Part shown: positions 25,547 to 34,108 of the stretch, one piece after another
Numbering within the stretch: position 1 is the first letter of the stretch
Layout of the letters: each line of letters begins with the position of its first letter
Origin: Candidatus Gastranaerophilales bacterium
GTDB lineage: Bacteria; Cyanobacteriota; Vampirovibrionia; Gastranaerophilales; Gastranaerophilaceae
Length of the DNA stretch: 64,000 nucleotides
Reading direction: 5' to 3'
Assembly (NCBI GenBank): GCA_944323045.1
Contig: CALUQX010000010.1
Coordinates: 1-64,000 of the forward strand
Notes under the pieces: model-generated
The model's input: only the letters and a program-made list of their open reading frames with translations
Database searches by the model: none
Told to the model about the DNA's origin: nothing
Made by a program: the position numbers and the translations under genes

Positions 25547-26344
25547 TTAAAACCAACTGCAGTAGCCTTTATCACGGCACAGGATTTTATCCAAATCAAG
25601 CATTGTTTCTGTACGGGTCATTTCAAAGGTCACCGGAGTTATTGAAATTTTGTTGTTTCTTACTGCGGCTAAATCTGTTCTTGCATCTTCAGGTTCCGTA
25701 ATCAACTCTCCCGCCATCCAGTAATAAACCTTGCCGCGCGGGTCAACACGTTTTTCGTAATTGTCTGTAAACATCTTACTGCCGAGTTCTGCAATAGCTA
25801 TGCCGGCAATATCTTCACCATCCAGAGGCGGTACATTAATGTTTAAGATACATTTAGGCGGAAATTCAAAATCCTTAAGCTTTTTCAACAATGCACAGAC
25901 AAAATGCGCTGAAAACTTGAAGTTTTCAGGTTCGTAATGCATACTTGCAAGCGAAACAGCAATACTCGGCACACCCAGCATTGCCCCTTCCATTGCACAG
26001 CTTACTGTACCGGAATACAGGATATCTGAGCCTAAATTCGGACCGTGATTAATTCCGGAAATTACTAAATCCGGCTGTTCTTCTTTTGATAAAATCGCAC
26101 TGATACCAATTTTTACACAATCACCCGGAGTTCCGTTGGTAACCCATGCACGCTTTGCACCGTAAACAGGTTCGTCAAGTTCTTCCACACGCAGCGGTGT
26201 ATGCAATGTCAGTGAATGTCCTGCCGCACTTCGTTCTCTATCAGGTGCAATAATATACACATCATGGTGTTCTGATAATGCTTCTGAAAGTGCCCTGATT
26301 CCGTTTGCGGCTATCCCGTCATCATTTGAAATTAATATTTTCAT
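25547..26344 (-). CDS. surE: 5'/3'-nucleotidase SurE
   Basis: SurE dephosphorylates nucleoside 5'- and 3'-monophosphates with a divalent metal. The 265-residue sequence has the metal motif ISNDDGIAANGIRAL at the N-terminus, APDRERSAAGHSLTL, NGTPGDCVKIGI and SGINHGPNLGSDILYSGTV, all in order. Length is typical. AAGGAG precedes the ATG. It appears to be a single-gene unit ending in its own terminator. Confidence 0.96.
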   Translation of the reverse strand: MKILISNDDGIAANGIRALSEALSEHHDVYIIAPDRERSAAGHSLTLHTPLRVEELDEPVYGAKRAWVTNGTPGDCVKIGISAILSKEEQPDLVISGINHGPNLGSDILYSGTVSCAMEGAMLGVPSIAVSLASMHYEPENFKFSAHFVCALLKKLKDFEFPPKCILNINVPPLDGEDIAGIAIAELGSKMFTDNYEKRVDPRGKVYYWMAGELITEPEDARTDLAAVRNNKISITPVTFEMTRTETMLDLDKILCRDKGYCSWF

Positions 26345-26474
26345 ATTTCTCCTTTATAAAAAACAAAGACTATTTTTCTCTATCTTATTTATTATACCCG
26401 CAAAATGCCAGTATCTAAACTAAATATTATGAAGTTTTGTAACGAATTTAAATTTTAACGACAAAATATGGCAA

Positions 26475-26634
26475 TTGTATATAAAAAAAATACTTTATAT
26501 ATATGAACACGAGGAATGGCTTAAAATCGAGGAATCAACGAGATTTTAAAGCACACTACACTTCACACTATTTACGAGGAATGATTCAAAAAGTTTACAT
26601 TCCAAGAGCCCCCTAAAAAAGGGCTCTTTTTTTT
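26475..26634 (+). ncRNA. Candidate small RNA with three GAGGAAT motifs and its own terminator
   Basis: In the 292-base gap between two minus-strand genes, the plus strand carries TTGTAT (26475-26480), a 17-base spacer, TATATA (26498-26503), then about 125 bases ending in a strong terminator (stem AGAGCCC 26605-26611 with 26621-26627, then eight Ts). GAGGAAT occurs at 26511, 26529 and 26576. The second copy sits in the 13-nt loop of an 8-bp hairpin (26521-26528 with 26542-26549). The third overlaps a GGAATG/CATTCC stem (26578-26583 with 26598-26603). A 37-codon ORF from 26503 starts inside the -10 and lacks a ribosome site, so I favour a non-coding RNA. Confidence 0.6.
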
Positions 26635-26636
26635 AG

Positions 26637-27074
26637 TTAAATGTCAAAATAGTTTTTTATACTGGCGGCTGAACATGCGGCAGGTTCCTTCATTCTGGAA
26701 GTATTGTATTTACAATAATTTTCTACCAGCATTTTGTAATATTCAATCTGTCTTTTATCTAACTCTAAAACAAAGTCAGAAGATAGTTTAGGATACTGTT
26801 CATTGTATCCTTCCTGAATATTGTTTGTTAGCGGGAATATTGCATCACGTGTAGGTATTCTTCTTGTTTCATAGAATGAACATTCATAGCTGAAGAAATT
26901 AATAAAATTGAATTCATACCGGAATCCGGAGCGGACTCTTTGACAAACGGTACGTAATTTTGAGACACTTGCATCCATAGCTTTTCTTGACGCAATGGAT
27001 GCCTCTGCATCTACTGCATACACATTTGATGAAACTACCAAAAAACTAAATATTAAACACAACAATTTTTTCAT
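26637..27074 (-). CDS. Hypothetical secreted protein
   Basis: The 145-residue protein has a signal peptide (MKKLLCLIFSFLVVSSNVYA, residues 1-20) and a mature part with five cysteines (for example VCQRVRSG, YECSFYETRR, ENYCKYN and PAACSA), suggesting disulfide bonds in the periplasm. I do not recognise the family. It resembles in size and layout another secreted protein at 32995, but the sequences are not clearly related. It is downstream of the YuiF-like transporter on the same strand only in map order: it lies 37 bases after that gene's stop in the opposite reading direction of transcription, so it is the later gene to be encountered from the right. Confidence 0.75.
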   Translation of the reverse strand: MKKLLCLIFSFLVVSSNVYAVDAEASIASRKAMDASVSKLRTVCQRVRSGFRYEFNFINFFSYECSFYETRRIPTRDAIFPLTNNIQEGYNEQYPKLSSDFVLELDKRQIEYYKMLVENYCKYNTSRMKEPAACSAASIKNYFDI

Positions 27075-27111
27075 AATTTAATAATAGCAAATTTTCAGGA
27101 AATTTCAAGTC

Positions 27112-28434
27112 CTATTTAAAAATCAATACAGCAGCCAGCGCAAAGACTATTAATGCGATATTATAGTGTAAAAATGTCGGCACACAGGTATCCCATATAT
27201 GGTCGTGCTGCCCGTCAGCATTCAAACCTGCTGTTGGTCCAAGGGTTGTGTCAGATGCAGGTGAGCCCGCATCCCCGAGTGCTGCCGCAGCAGCCATTAC
27301 AATGACGGTAGCAGGCAGGCTAAATCCTAATTTTACACAAATCGGGACAAATAATACTGCAAGAATCGGGATTGTACCGAAAGATGTTCCGATACCGATT
27401 GTTATGAACAAGCCTATTAACAGCATAAGTGCCGCGGCAATTAGTTTATTTCCCATCATCAATGGTACAAATGCATTCACCAGTTCATCAATACCGCCTG
27501 TTGCGTTCAAAACCATTGCAAATCCTGCAGCTACAAGCATTACAAAAGCGACATACCCCATAAGTCCGACACCTTCATTTATAACTTTATCCATTTTATC
27601 ATGGTCAATTGCCTGAGCGCCAAAAATTATACAAAGCCCTACAAGTGCCCCCAGAGGCAGTGAGCCTGTCCACAATTGTACACCTAAGGTTGCAAATGCC
27701 GCAAGAAGGGTTATGTAATGGTTTCTGTTCAGCCGGATTGAACGTTTTTGACCTTCTATTGCTTCTATATTTATTTTCAAATCCTTATATTCTCTTGGTT
27801 TGCGATATGAAACAAATATTGCAAACAGCAAGCCAACAATCATTGCCAGCCCTAAAAACCACGTATATTTCCAGATATCGAGTTTTGCTACAGCAACACC
27901 GTTCATTGTGAGATTGTCTGCAAGCAGTCCTTGAAATATTAGCCCGAACCCTGCAGGTATCGCGATATAAGGAGCTTTCAGACCAAATGCTAGAGCGCAC
28001 GCAACCGCACGGCGGTCTATTTTCAATCTATTCATTACGTGCAACAGCGGAGGAATGATTATTGGTATAAACGCTATATGCACTGGAATTAAATTCTGTG
28101 ACATCACTGCCATAATCGTAATTATTCCGATAAGAAGCAGGGCATTACTCTTAATCATAAGCGATATTCTTTTAGAAAGCACAAAAGCAAGTCCCGTATG
28201 CGTCATTGCCGCGGCAAAAGCACCTAATAAAATATAGCTCAGGGCAGTTTCTGAATTTCCGCCCATGCCAGTAATAAATGTTGACATTATTTCATTTACA
28301 GGCATTCCGGCAATCAATCCTGCGGCAACTGCAGATATAAATAATGCCATGAGAACATTTATTCTGCAAAGACATAATACGCATAGCAGCACCACTGAAA
28401 CTAATATCGGGTTTATTAATATGTGCCAGTCCAT
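27112..28434 (-). CDS. Na+/H+ antiporter-family transporter (YuiF-like)
   Basis: The 440-residue protein is an inner-membrane transporter with about twelve hydrophobic segments. It matches the YuiF/NhaC-like branch: an N-terminal membrane domain (LINPILVSVVLLCVLCLCR...), GGNSETALSYILLGAFA, the pore-like FGTIPILAVLFVPICVKLGF and DAGSPASDTTLGPTAGLNADG near the C-terminus. Related proteins have been annotated as Na+/H+ antiporters or amino-acid (histidine-like) transporters; the substrate is not clear. No good Shine-Dalgarno is visible. It is upstream of a secreted-protein gene on the same strand, 37 bases away. Confidence 0.85.
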   Translation of the reverse strand: MDWHILINPILVSVVLLCVLCLCRINVLMALFISAVAAGLIAGMPVNEIMSTFITGMGGNSETALSYILLGAFAAAMTHTGLAFVLSKRISLMIKSNALLLIGIITIMAVMSQNLIPVHIAFIPIIIPPLLHVMNRLKIDRRAVACALAFGLKAPYIAIPAGFGLIFQGLLADNLTMNGVAVAKLDIWKYTWFLGLAMIVGLLFAIFVSYRKPREYKDLKINIEAIEGQKRSIRLNRNHYITLLAAFATLGVQLWTGSLPLGALVGLCIIFGAQAIDHDKMDKVINEGVGLMGYVAFVMLVAAGFAMVLNATGGIDELVNAFVPLMMGNKLIAAALMLLIGLFITIGIGTSFGTIPILAVLFVPICVKLGFSLPATVIVMAAAAALGDAGSPASDTTLGPTAGLNADGQHDHIWDTCVPTFLHYNIALIVFALAAVLIFK

Positions 28435-28547
28435 TTTTAATTCAACTTTCTCTACAGATTTAAATATAACACAAATATATTTACAAATTCAGATATCCAT
28501 TTTATAATTGGAAGAAAAGATTAGAGTATAAATTTAGGAGTGGCAAT

Positions 28548-29696
28548 ATGAAAGCTATAAAACGCTGGCAGGCAAAAGGGCTTATTGATGAAAATCTGGC
28601 AAAGGCTCTTGAAGACGAAGTGGATGAAGTTAACAAGCAGACATTTAGACTGGCTGTACAAATAACTTTTTACACAATAGGGGTTATCCTTCTTGGAACA
28701 AGTGTTATTACTTTTATTGCAGCAAATGATTGGATTCTGAGGCTGCTTGAGCATATGATTTTATTAAAGCCTCTTCTGCTGTTTATCGTCACACTTTTAT
28801 TTCTTTTCGGCGGGTATTACCTTGCTTATGAAAAGAAAAATTTGCCAGGGCTGGGCAATGCTTTGATTTTTCTCTCTACTATTTTAATCGGGGGCACTTA
28901 TGCACTATTGACACAAATATATAACATTGATGATAATGCTGCAATGATTTTATGGTTGTGGTTTTTGAGTGTGTTTCCGCTTGCGTTTATTTTTAAAAGC
29001 AAGGCTATAAACTGGCTTTCTATAATACTTTTTATCTGTGCATTCTGCACAATGTATGCGTACTGGGATTACGATTGGGGGCAAATCTGGACTATATATA
29101 TGCCGTTTATTATAGGTAGTATTTTGTACTCTGCGGGAAATACCAATATTGTTCAGGAAAAATATACTGATTTTGCTGTTAGTTATAAATTGACGGCGCT
29201 TTTGCCTATGTTCATAACTTTTCTTATATTAATCTTTTCTGTAGAAAACTCTTATCACATAACAAAATATAACTATATTATTCCGCCTGCTTTAATAATT
29301 CTTTTCAATGCAGTTAATTTTGTATTAAACAAAAACAAAAATGACTTTTTTAAAGCAGAAGCAGCATTTTTAATTGCTGTACCGTTATTTATGCTTGTTT
29401 TAATGCTGGTACCGTCTGTAAATATTTTATCTGTTACTATTGCAGCGCATCTTTTTATAATATATCTTATCTGGGGCGGATTCAGTTTCGGGTATAAATA
29501 TGAAAATGTGTCACTTATTAATCTGACAAATCTTATGCTGATTATATATGTACTTTCTACTTATTGCCGTTTTGCGTGGTCTTTTATGGACAAAACACTG
29601 TTTTTCTTTGTCGGCGGTGCGGCACTTATTTCACTTGGAATTTTTCTGGAAAAGCATAAAAAGAATACTATTAAAAAATTTAAAAAGGAGGAGTAA
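28548..29696 (+). CDS. DUF2157 membrane protein
   Basis: The 382-residue protein opens with a soluble DUF2157 segment (RWQAKGLIDENLAKALEDEV, residues 5-24), followed by about ten hydrophobic segments through to residue 370. DUF2157 proteins are predicted inner-membrane proteins of unknown function. AGGAG lies 7 bases before the ATG. It overlaps the next gene by one base (TAATG), and the pair DUF2157 plus GDYxxLxY protein is common, so the two products probably work together. Confidence 0.87.
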   Translation: MKAIKRWQAKGLIDENLAKALEDEVDEVNKQTFRLAVQITFYTIGVILLGTSVITFIAANDWILRLLEHMILLKPLLLFIVTLLFLFGGYYLAYEKKNLPGLGNALIFLSTILIGGTYALLTQIYNIDDNAAMILWLWFLSVFPLAFIFKSKAINWLSIILFICAFCTMYAYWDYDWGQIWTIYMPFIIGSILYSAGNTNIVQEKYTDFAVSYKLTALLPMFITFLILIFSVENSYHITKYNYIIPPALIILFNAVNFVLNKNKNDFFKAEAAFLIAVPLFMLVLMLVPSVNILSVTIAAHLFIIYLIWGGFSFGYKYENVSLINLTNLMLIIYVLSTYCRFAWSFMDKTLFFFVGGAALISLGIFLEKHKKNTIKKFKKEE

Positions 29697-30211
29697 TGAA
29701 AAAAACAGTATACATAATAGCTATAGTATGGAGTTTGATTACTCTGGGAATTGTTTTTTATAATGAATCAATATTTTCCCATGGAGAAACAGTTCTTTTA
29801 AAAGTAAGACCGTTTGATCCGCGCGATTTTTTACGTGGTGATTATGTGTCGCTTCAATATGATATAAACAGATTGACGTTTTCTGCAGAAAATTCGCCAA
29901 AGGTTAATTATCACAAAACTGCATATGTTATTCTGGAAAAAGATAAAGACGGGCATGCCTCTGCTAAAGGTATAACGTATTCTAAACCGGAAGATAAATT
30001 ATTTATCAAGGCACAAATAAATAGTTATATGAGAGATAGAAAAAAGAAACAGGCAACATATTATGTAGATTATAAAGACATAGGCAGATACTACATGAAA
30101 GAAAGTACAGGACTGAAGTTGGAAAACAAATTACGCAAAAATGGCGGTTACGCACAAGTATATATAGCACCAAACGGTAATGCAAGAATTAAAAAGATAA
30201 TTACTGAATAA
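29696..30211 (+). CDS. GDYxxLxY-motif membrane-anchored protein
   Basis: The 171-residue protein has one N-terminal membrane segment (about 4-22) and then the family motif within PFDPRDFLRGDYVSLQY (about 39-55). The rest is a beta-rich domain. These proteins are almost always encoded next to DUF2157 proteins; function is unknown. AAAAAGGAGG precedes the ATG, which overlaps the DUF2157 stop. A terminator follows 2 bases after the stop. Confidence 0.88.
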   Translation: MKKTVYIIAIVWSLITLGIVFYNESIFSHGETVLLKVRPFDPRDFLRGDYVSLQYDINRLTFSAENSPKVNYHKTAYVILEKDKDGHASAKGITYSKPEDKLFIKAQINSYMRDRKKKQATYYVDYKDIGRYYMKESTGLKLENKLRKNGGYAQVYIAPNGNARIKKIITE

Positions 30212-30213
30212 TT

Positions 30214-30244
30214 AAAAAGCCTCTGTAAATTCCAGAGGCTTTTT
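30214..30244. terminator. Bidirectional terminator between GDYxxLxY gene and pit
   Basis: A 12-bp stem, AAAAAGCCTCTG (30214-30225) with its complement (30233-30244), and a 7-nt loop lie between convergent genes. A and T tracts at the stem base allow termination on either strand. Confidence 0.88.
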
Positions 30245-30255
30245 GATGATAAATC

Positions 30256-31272
30256 TTATTTCAATATAAAATGATAAATTGAGTAATATATTACTGCTGA
30301 TAAAATCATACAGGCAGGAATTGTTAATACCCACGCCGTAACAATATTACCAACGATTCTCCATTTAACAGCGTGTGCATGCAATGTAGACCCAACCCCC
30401 ATAATTGCAGTAGAAATTACGTGCGTTGTACTTAACGGGATACCAAAATGTGAAGCTGTTAAAATCAACCCTGCAGCGGAAGTTTCTGCTGCAAACCCGT
30501 GTATCGGCTTTAGACGGATAATTTTATGTCCCATTGTTTTAATAATTTTCCAGCCTCCGTTCATAGTTCCTGCAGCCATTGTTAACGCACAAATTACAAT
30601 TACATAAATAGGAATATCAAAGTCACCTGTCGGACTCTTATGTAAAACACCGCCGGCAAGTAATGCCAGTGTGATAATCCCCATTGTTTTCTGCGCATCA
30701 TTTGAACCGTGGCTCAACGCCATTAAACCTGAGGATATCAATTGAAGTTTTCTGAAACGCTTATTAACGATTTGAGGATTTGCCCTGTAGAATAAAAGTA
30801 CAAGGAAAAGCATAAAGCTGAATCCGACAACAAATCCTAACATTGGTGAAGTAAACATCGGGATTATAACTTTATCAAGCAAAGTTTTTACGTGTACAAC
30901 ACTCGGTCCTGCCTTTACAATAGAAGCTCCGAGCAACCCGCCGATAAGTGCATGTGAAGAGCTTGACGGCAAGCCCAAATACCATGTTAACAGGTTCCAC
31001 AATACAGCAGCCAGCAATGCGCAAAATATTACCGTAAGTGTTATCATTTCTGCATTTACAATACCTGACCCAATAGTTTTGGCAACGTGAGTTCCTGTCA
31101 GTGCACCGATAAATTCAAGACTGGCGCCAAAAACAACCGCCTGTTTAGGGGATAAAACTTTTGTTGAAACAACAGTCGCAATTGCATTTGCACAGTCATG
31201 AAAACCGTTTATAAACTCAAATGCTAATGCAACCGCAATTACTGCAACTAAGATTAAAATTGTAATCGACAT
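30256..31272 (-). CDS. pit: PiT-family phosphate transporter
   Basis: The 338-residue inner-membrane protein is a low-affinity inorganic phosphate:cation symporter. It shows the two inverted PiT signature repeats: GFHDCANAIATVVSTKVL (about 23-40) and ALSHGSNDAQKTMGIITLAL (about 187-206), each with the family's Asp/Asn core, and about ten membrane segments. GGAGTG precedes the ATG. It follows the DUF47 gene by 9 bases, the classic PiT-accessory arrangement. Confidence 0.94.
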   Translation of the reverse strand: MSITILILVAVIAVALAFEFINGFHDCANAIATVVSTKVLSPKQAVVFGASLEFIGALTGTHVAKTIGSGIVNAEMITLTVIFCALLAAVLWNLLTWYLGLPSSSSHALIGGLLGASIVKAGPSVVHVKTLLDKVIIPMFTSPMLGFVVGFSFMLFLVLLFYRANPQIVNKRFRKLQLISSGLMALSHGSNDAQKTMGIITLALLAGGVLHKSPTGDFDIPIYVIVICALTMAAGTMNGGWKIIKTMGHKIIRLKPIHGFAAETSAAGLILTASHFGIPLSTTHVISTAIMGVGSTLHAHAVKWRIVGNIVTAWVLTIPACMILSAVIYYSIYHFILK

Positions 31273-31281
31273 GCTGCACTC

Positions 31282-31923
31282 CTAACTCTGTTTCAACACA
31301 ACATTCAAAATTGCGTCTGAGACATAAAAACAAGCATCTAATGCGTTTTCTATCTCTTTATACATATCACGCAATTTAATTACAGTAAGCGCATCGTATT
31401 TACCAGAGAACAGGTCACTCATTGCTTTATAATGAACTTCATCCCCGTGAGATTCCAATTCCTTCATAGCAATATTTGCCTTTGTAATCTCTTCGACATC
31501 ACTTACTTTTTTGAATTTTGACAGTATTACAGACAACTGGTCAGTTGCCTTAACAAGTGTTAAAGCTTGTTCTTTCATTTCTTCAGTATACTCGTAAAGT
31601 CTGTATACTTCCAAATTCAAACAAGCTTTAATAATTTTTTTATTAATTTTTCTGAGCTGTACAGCTATATATTGAATGTCTTCTCTTTCCAGCGGCGTTA
31701 TAAAACTCTTATTCAACTGTTTTAATATTAATTTAAAAGAAAGTTTGCCTTTTTTCTTATTTTTAAAAGCTTTTTCCTTTATCTCATCAGAAAATCCGTT
31801 TTCCATTATCTGATTATAAAGTCCGGCTGATTTTTTACAAATTTCCGCACTGTCCTGAAACAGGGTAAAAAACATTTTATCTTCTGGCGGAACTAAATAA
31901 GACATTAAATTAAATTTCGACAT
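31282..31923 (-). CDS. DUF47 (PhoU-like) PiT accessory protein
   Basis: The 213-residue protein is a helical PhoU-like protein of the DUF47 family, starting FNLMSYLVPPEDKMFFTLFQ and containing the helical pattern of ESHGDEVHYKAMSDLFSGKYD. DUF47 proteins are encoded with Pit transporters and are thought to regulate them; the pit gene follows directly. GGAGGTTGATAT precedes the ATG. Confidence 0.9.
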   Translation of the reverse strand: MSKFNLMSYLVPPEDKMFFTLFQDSAEICKKSAGLYNQIMENGFSDEIKEKAFKNKKKGKLSFKLILKQLNKSFITPLEREDIQYIAVQLRKINKKIIKACLNLEVYRLYEYTEEMKEQALTLVKATDQLSVILSKFKKVSDVEEITKANIAMKELESHGDEVHYKAMSDLFSGKYDALTVIKLRDMYKEIENALDACFYVSDAILNVVLKQS

Positions 31924-32035
31924 ATATCAACCTCCGATTTCACACATACATAGTCTAGCAAAAAAACACTTATTTGTATTTCAACTCTTCACAAATTTTA
32001 ATATTTATAATAAAATTTTTACGGGAGGCATAAAT

Positions 32036-32998
32036 TTGTCAAAATATTTCCGTCATATTTGTTCAAAATTAAGCGAGTACATAATTCCTAATAAGCTTTC
32101 ACGAGATAAATGCAGACAAAAATGGAATTATATGGATGAACTTGGAAAAACTAATTTCTTAGAAAAACTTTTGCAATGTTATATTTCCGCCCTTGATTTT
32201 CGTCAACCCAAAATTAATCTTGCTATTACTGCAATTGTTAAAAATGAAGCACCATATCTGAGAGAATGGATTGTTTTTCATAAACTTGTCGGCGTTGAAA
32301 AGTTTTTCATATACGACAATGGCAGCACTGACAGTATAAAAGAAGTTTTGCAGCCATATATTGAATGCGGTGATGTGATTTATCGTTATTATCCGGGAAG
32401 CTGCGCACAGTGTCCGGCTTATACTGATTCCATAATTAAAAACAGACACAAAGTTAAATTTATGGCATTTGTCGATATTGATGAATTCATTACTCCAATC
32501 AAACACGATAACATTCTTGATTTTATTGATTATTTAGAAAAGAAAATTCACCATAAAATAGATGCTGTTGGTATAAACTGGCTTATGCATGGATTTAATG
32601 GACATTATGAAAAAACTGAAGGGCTTGTTTGCGAAAATTTTTCAAAATGTGATTTTAGTGCCGGCTCTAATCAACACGTTAAATCAATAGTCAGACCCAA
32701 ATCAGTTATTGCCTGCAACAATCCGCATTATTTTATTTATAAATTGTTTTCAAAAATTGTTAATACAGCAGGCGAAGACATGTATGGACCTTTTACAAAA
32801 ATTATTCTTGATGAAATATTGATTAATCACTACTGGACAAGATCCTACAGCGAAATGCAGGAAAAAATCCAAAGAGGTCGCGCAACCTGCAATGAACAAC
32901 GTGAAAACCGCCCTTATATTCCTGAATACTTATCGACAGATGAAGATAATTCAATGGTAAAATTTATACCACTTCTCAAAGAAAAATTAAAACGTTAA
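32036..32998 (+). CDS. Glycosyltransferase, GT2_4/GT92-like, paralogue of the 14020 gene
   Basis: The 320-residue protein shows ITAIVKNEAPYLREWIVFH, LVGVEKFFIYDNGSTD, the metal motif in MAFVDIDEFITP, QHVKSIVRPKSV and the RGRAT segment near the C-terminus. These match the product of 14020 block for block. It starts with TTG: GGGAGG lies 7 bases upstream of TTG 32036 and no better ATG exists before the conserved domain. Its TAA overlaps, on the opposite strand, the stop of the convergent secreted-protein gene. Cytosolic, probably acting on a surface glycan. Confidence 0.83.
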   Translation: MSKYFRHICSKLSEYIIPNKLSRDKCRQKWNYMDELGKTNFLEKLLQCYISALDFRQPKINLAITAIVKNEAPYLREWIVFHKLVGVEKFFIYDNGSTDSIKEVLQPYIECGDVIYRYYPGSCAQCPAYTDSIIKNRHKVKFMAFVDIDEFITPIKHDNILDFIDYLEKKIHHKIDAVGINWLMHGFNGHYEKTEGLVCENFSKCDFSAGSNQHVKSIVRPKSVIACNNPHYFIYKLFSKIVNTAGEDMYGPFTKIILDEILINHYWTRSYSEMQEKIQRGRATCNEQRENRPYIPEYLSTDEDNSMVKFIPLLKEKLKR

Positions 32999-33444
32999 TT
33001 AAAAACATTTAAAACTGACAGAAGAATTTTAAAATCCTCATCAAGAAGTTTATATTCATCATCAGGAATTATTATTTTTCTTGTGTTGAAATCTTTTAGA
33101 AATTCAGCACTCATACTCTTTTCATCAGGATAGCTGGCTAAAAACATATAAAAACTCTTTAACTCTGCAATATATTTCCGGTTAATTTCTGCGTTAGCAG
33201 AAGTATCATTTTTATATTTGTTTTCAAGTTCAAGAATTTGAGAATATGTAGTTTTACCATTGTTAATTTTGTATTCAATATAATCCATTTTAATAGCGGC
33301 ATGGTGTCTGGACAGTCTGCCAATTTCACTGTTAACAATACCTCTGATGAGATTGTCATTTTCTTTTTGTAAATTATTATCTGCAGCAAAAACAGAAGGC
33401 AAAGTGATTAAACATAAAACTAATAACAATAAATTTTTTTTCAT
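32995..33444 (-). CDS. Hypothetical secreted protein
   Basis: The 149-residue protein has a clear signal peptide (MKKNLLLLVLCLITLPSVFA, residues 1-20) and a mature helical, charged region without cysteines. I do not recognise it. GGAGAAC lies 5 bases before the ATG. The DUF2023-like gene lies 14 bases upstream on the same strand, so the two form a likely operon. The stop overlaps the convergent glycosyltransferase stop by 4 bases. Confidence 0.75.
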   Translation of the reverse strand: MKKNLLLLVLCLITLPSVFAADNNLQKENDNLIRGIVNSEIGRLSRHHAAIKMDYIEYKINNGKTTYSQILELENKYKNDTSANAEINRKYIAELKSFYMFLASYPDEKSMSAEFLKDFNTRKIIIPDDEYKLLDEDFKILLSVLNVFN

Positions 33445-33458
33445 AAGTTCTCCAATAT

Positions 33459-33905
33459 TTATTTGTTATTTAATTTTATAACATTATTCTTAATTTTCAA
33501 ATATCGTTCACATTGCTTAACACGATCATAACCTAACATAATTCCGAGCATAAAATCCTGTTCCGGAGTTAATTTATTGAGTTTAGGGTTAAAAGTTTTT
33601 ACTACATCAACACATTGCGGCGCGCCGAAATATACATTTATTTTTTTGTCATCGACATTGTGAATAAGATAATCAATATTTTCATTTTTTAACCGCTGTT
33701 CGATAGTATTTTTATATATTGCTTTTTCGGTAGTGAGGATGAGGTTTCTTATACCTTTTTTAAATTCATATATATGGTGATGAAAAACGCGCAAATCAGC
33801 ATATTCGCATTGTTTTACAGGGGTAAGCAGCGGAATTTTATGTGTAAATACAGGCTTGTAATTATTGGTATGGATAGAGTATGGTGAAATTGAATTGATA
33901 AACAT
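33459..33905 (-). CDS. DUF2023-like protein with N-terminal extension
   Basis: The 148-residue protein has a poorly conserved 37-residue N-terminus (MFINSISPYSIHTNNYKPVF...) and then a segment that fits my recollection of DUF2023: RVFHHHIYEFKKGIRNLIL, KINVYFGA and EQDFMLGIMLGYDRVKQCER. DUF2023 is a small family of unknown function, usually about 100 residues, seen in epsilonproteobacteria and other anaerobes. GGGAGAT precedes the ATG. A palindrome lies just upstream. It probably forms a unit with the secreted-protein gene downstream. Confidence 0.65.
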   Translation of the reverse strand: MFINSISPYSIHTNNYKPVFTHKIPLLTPVKQCEYADLRVFHHHIYEFKKGIRNLILTTEKAIYKNTIEQRLKNENIDYLIHNVDDKKINVYFGAPQCVDVVKTFNPKLNKLTPEQDFMLGIMLGYDRVKQCERYLKIKNNVIKLNNK

Positions 33906-33922
33906 AATATCTCCCTATAAAA

Positions 33923-33938
33923 GTTAGTTACAACTAAC
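33923..33938. promoter_or_regulatory. Palindromic operator candidate upstream of the DUF2023-like gene
   Basis: GTTAGT at 33923-33928 and ACTAAC at 33933-33938 form a 16-bp inverted repeat with a 4-base centre, 18 bases upstream of the gene's ATG on the minus strand. TATAAA-like sequence lies beside it. The ACTAA core recalls the XRE-linked repeat at 2838. The binding protein is unknown. Confidence 0.4.
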
Positions 33939-34108
33939 AATTTTATAATAGTGCAATGTTCCCTTGTTGTCAATAGCTTAATAATATACGTGTATATGAA
34001 ACATTTGTTGTAATACGTTTCAATTTTGTAGATTTTACATATAATATTTCTTCTTTTATTATTTTTTTGTGTATAATAATATTAAGACATATAAGATGAG
34101 GGTTTATA

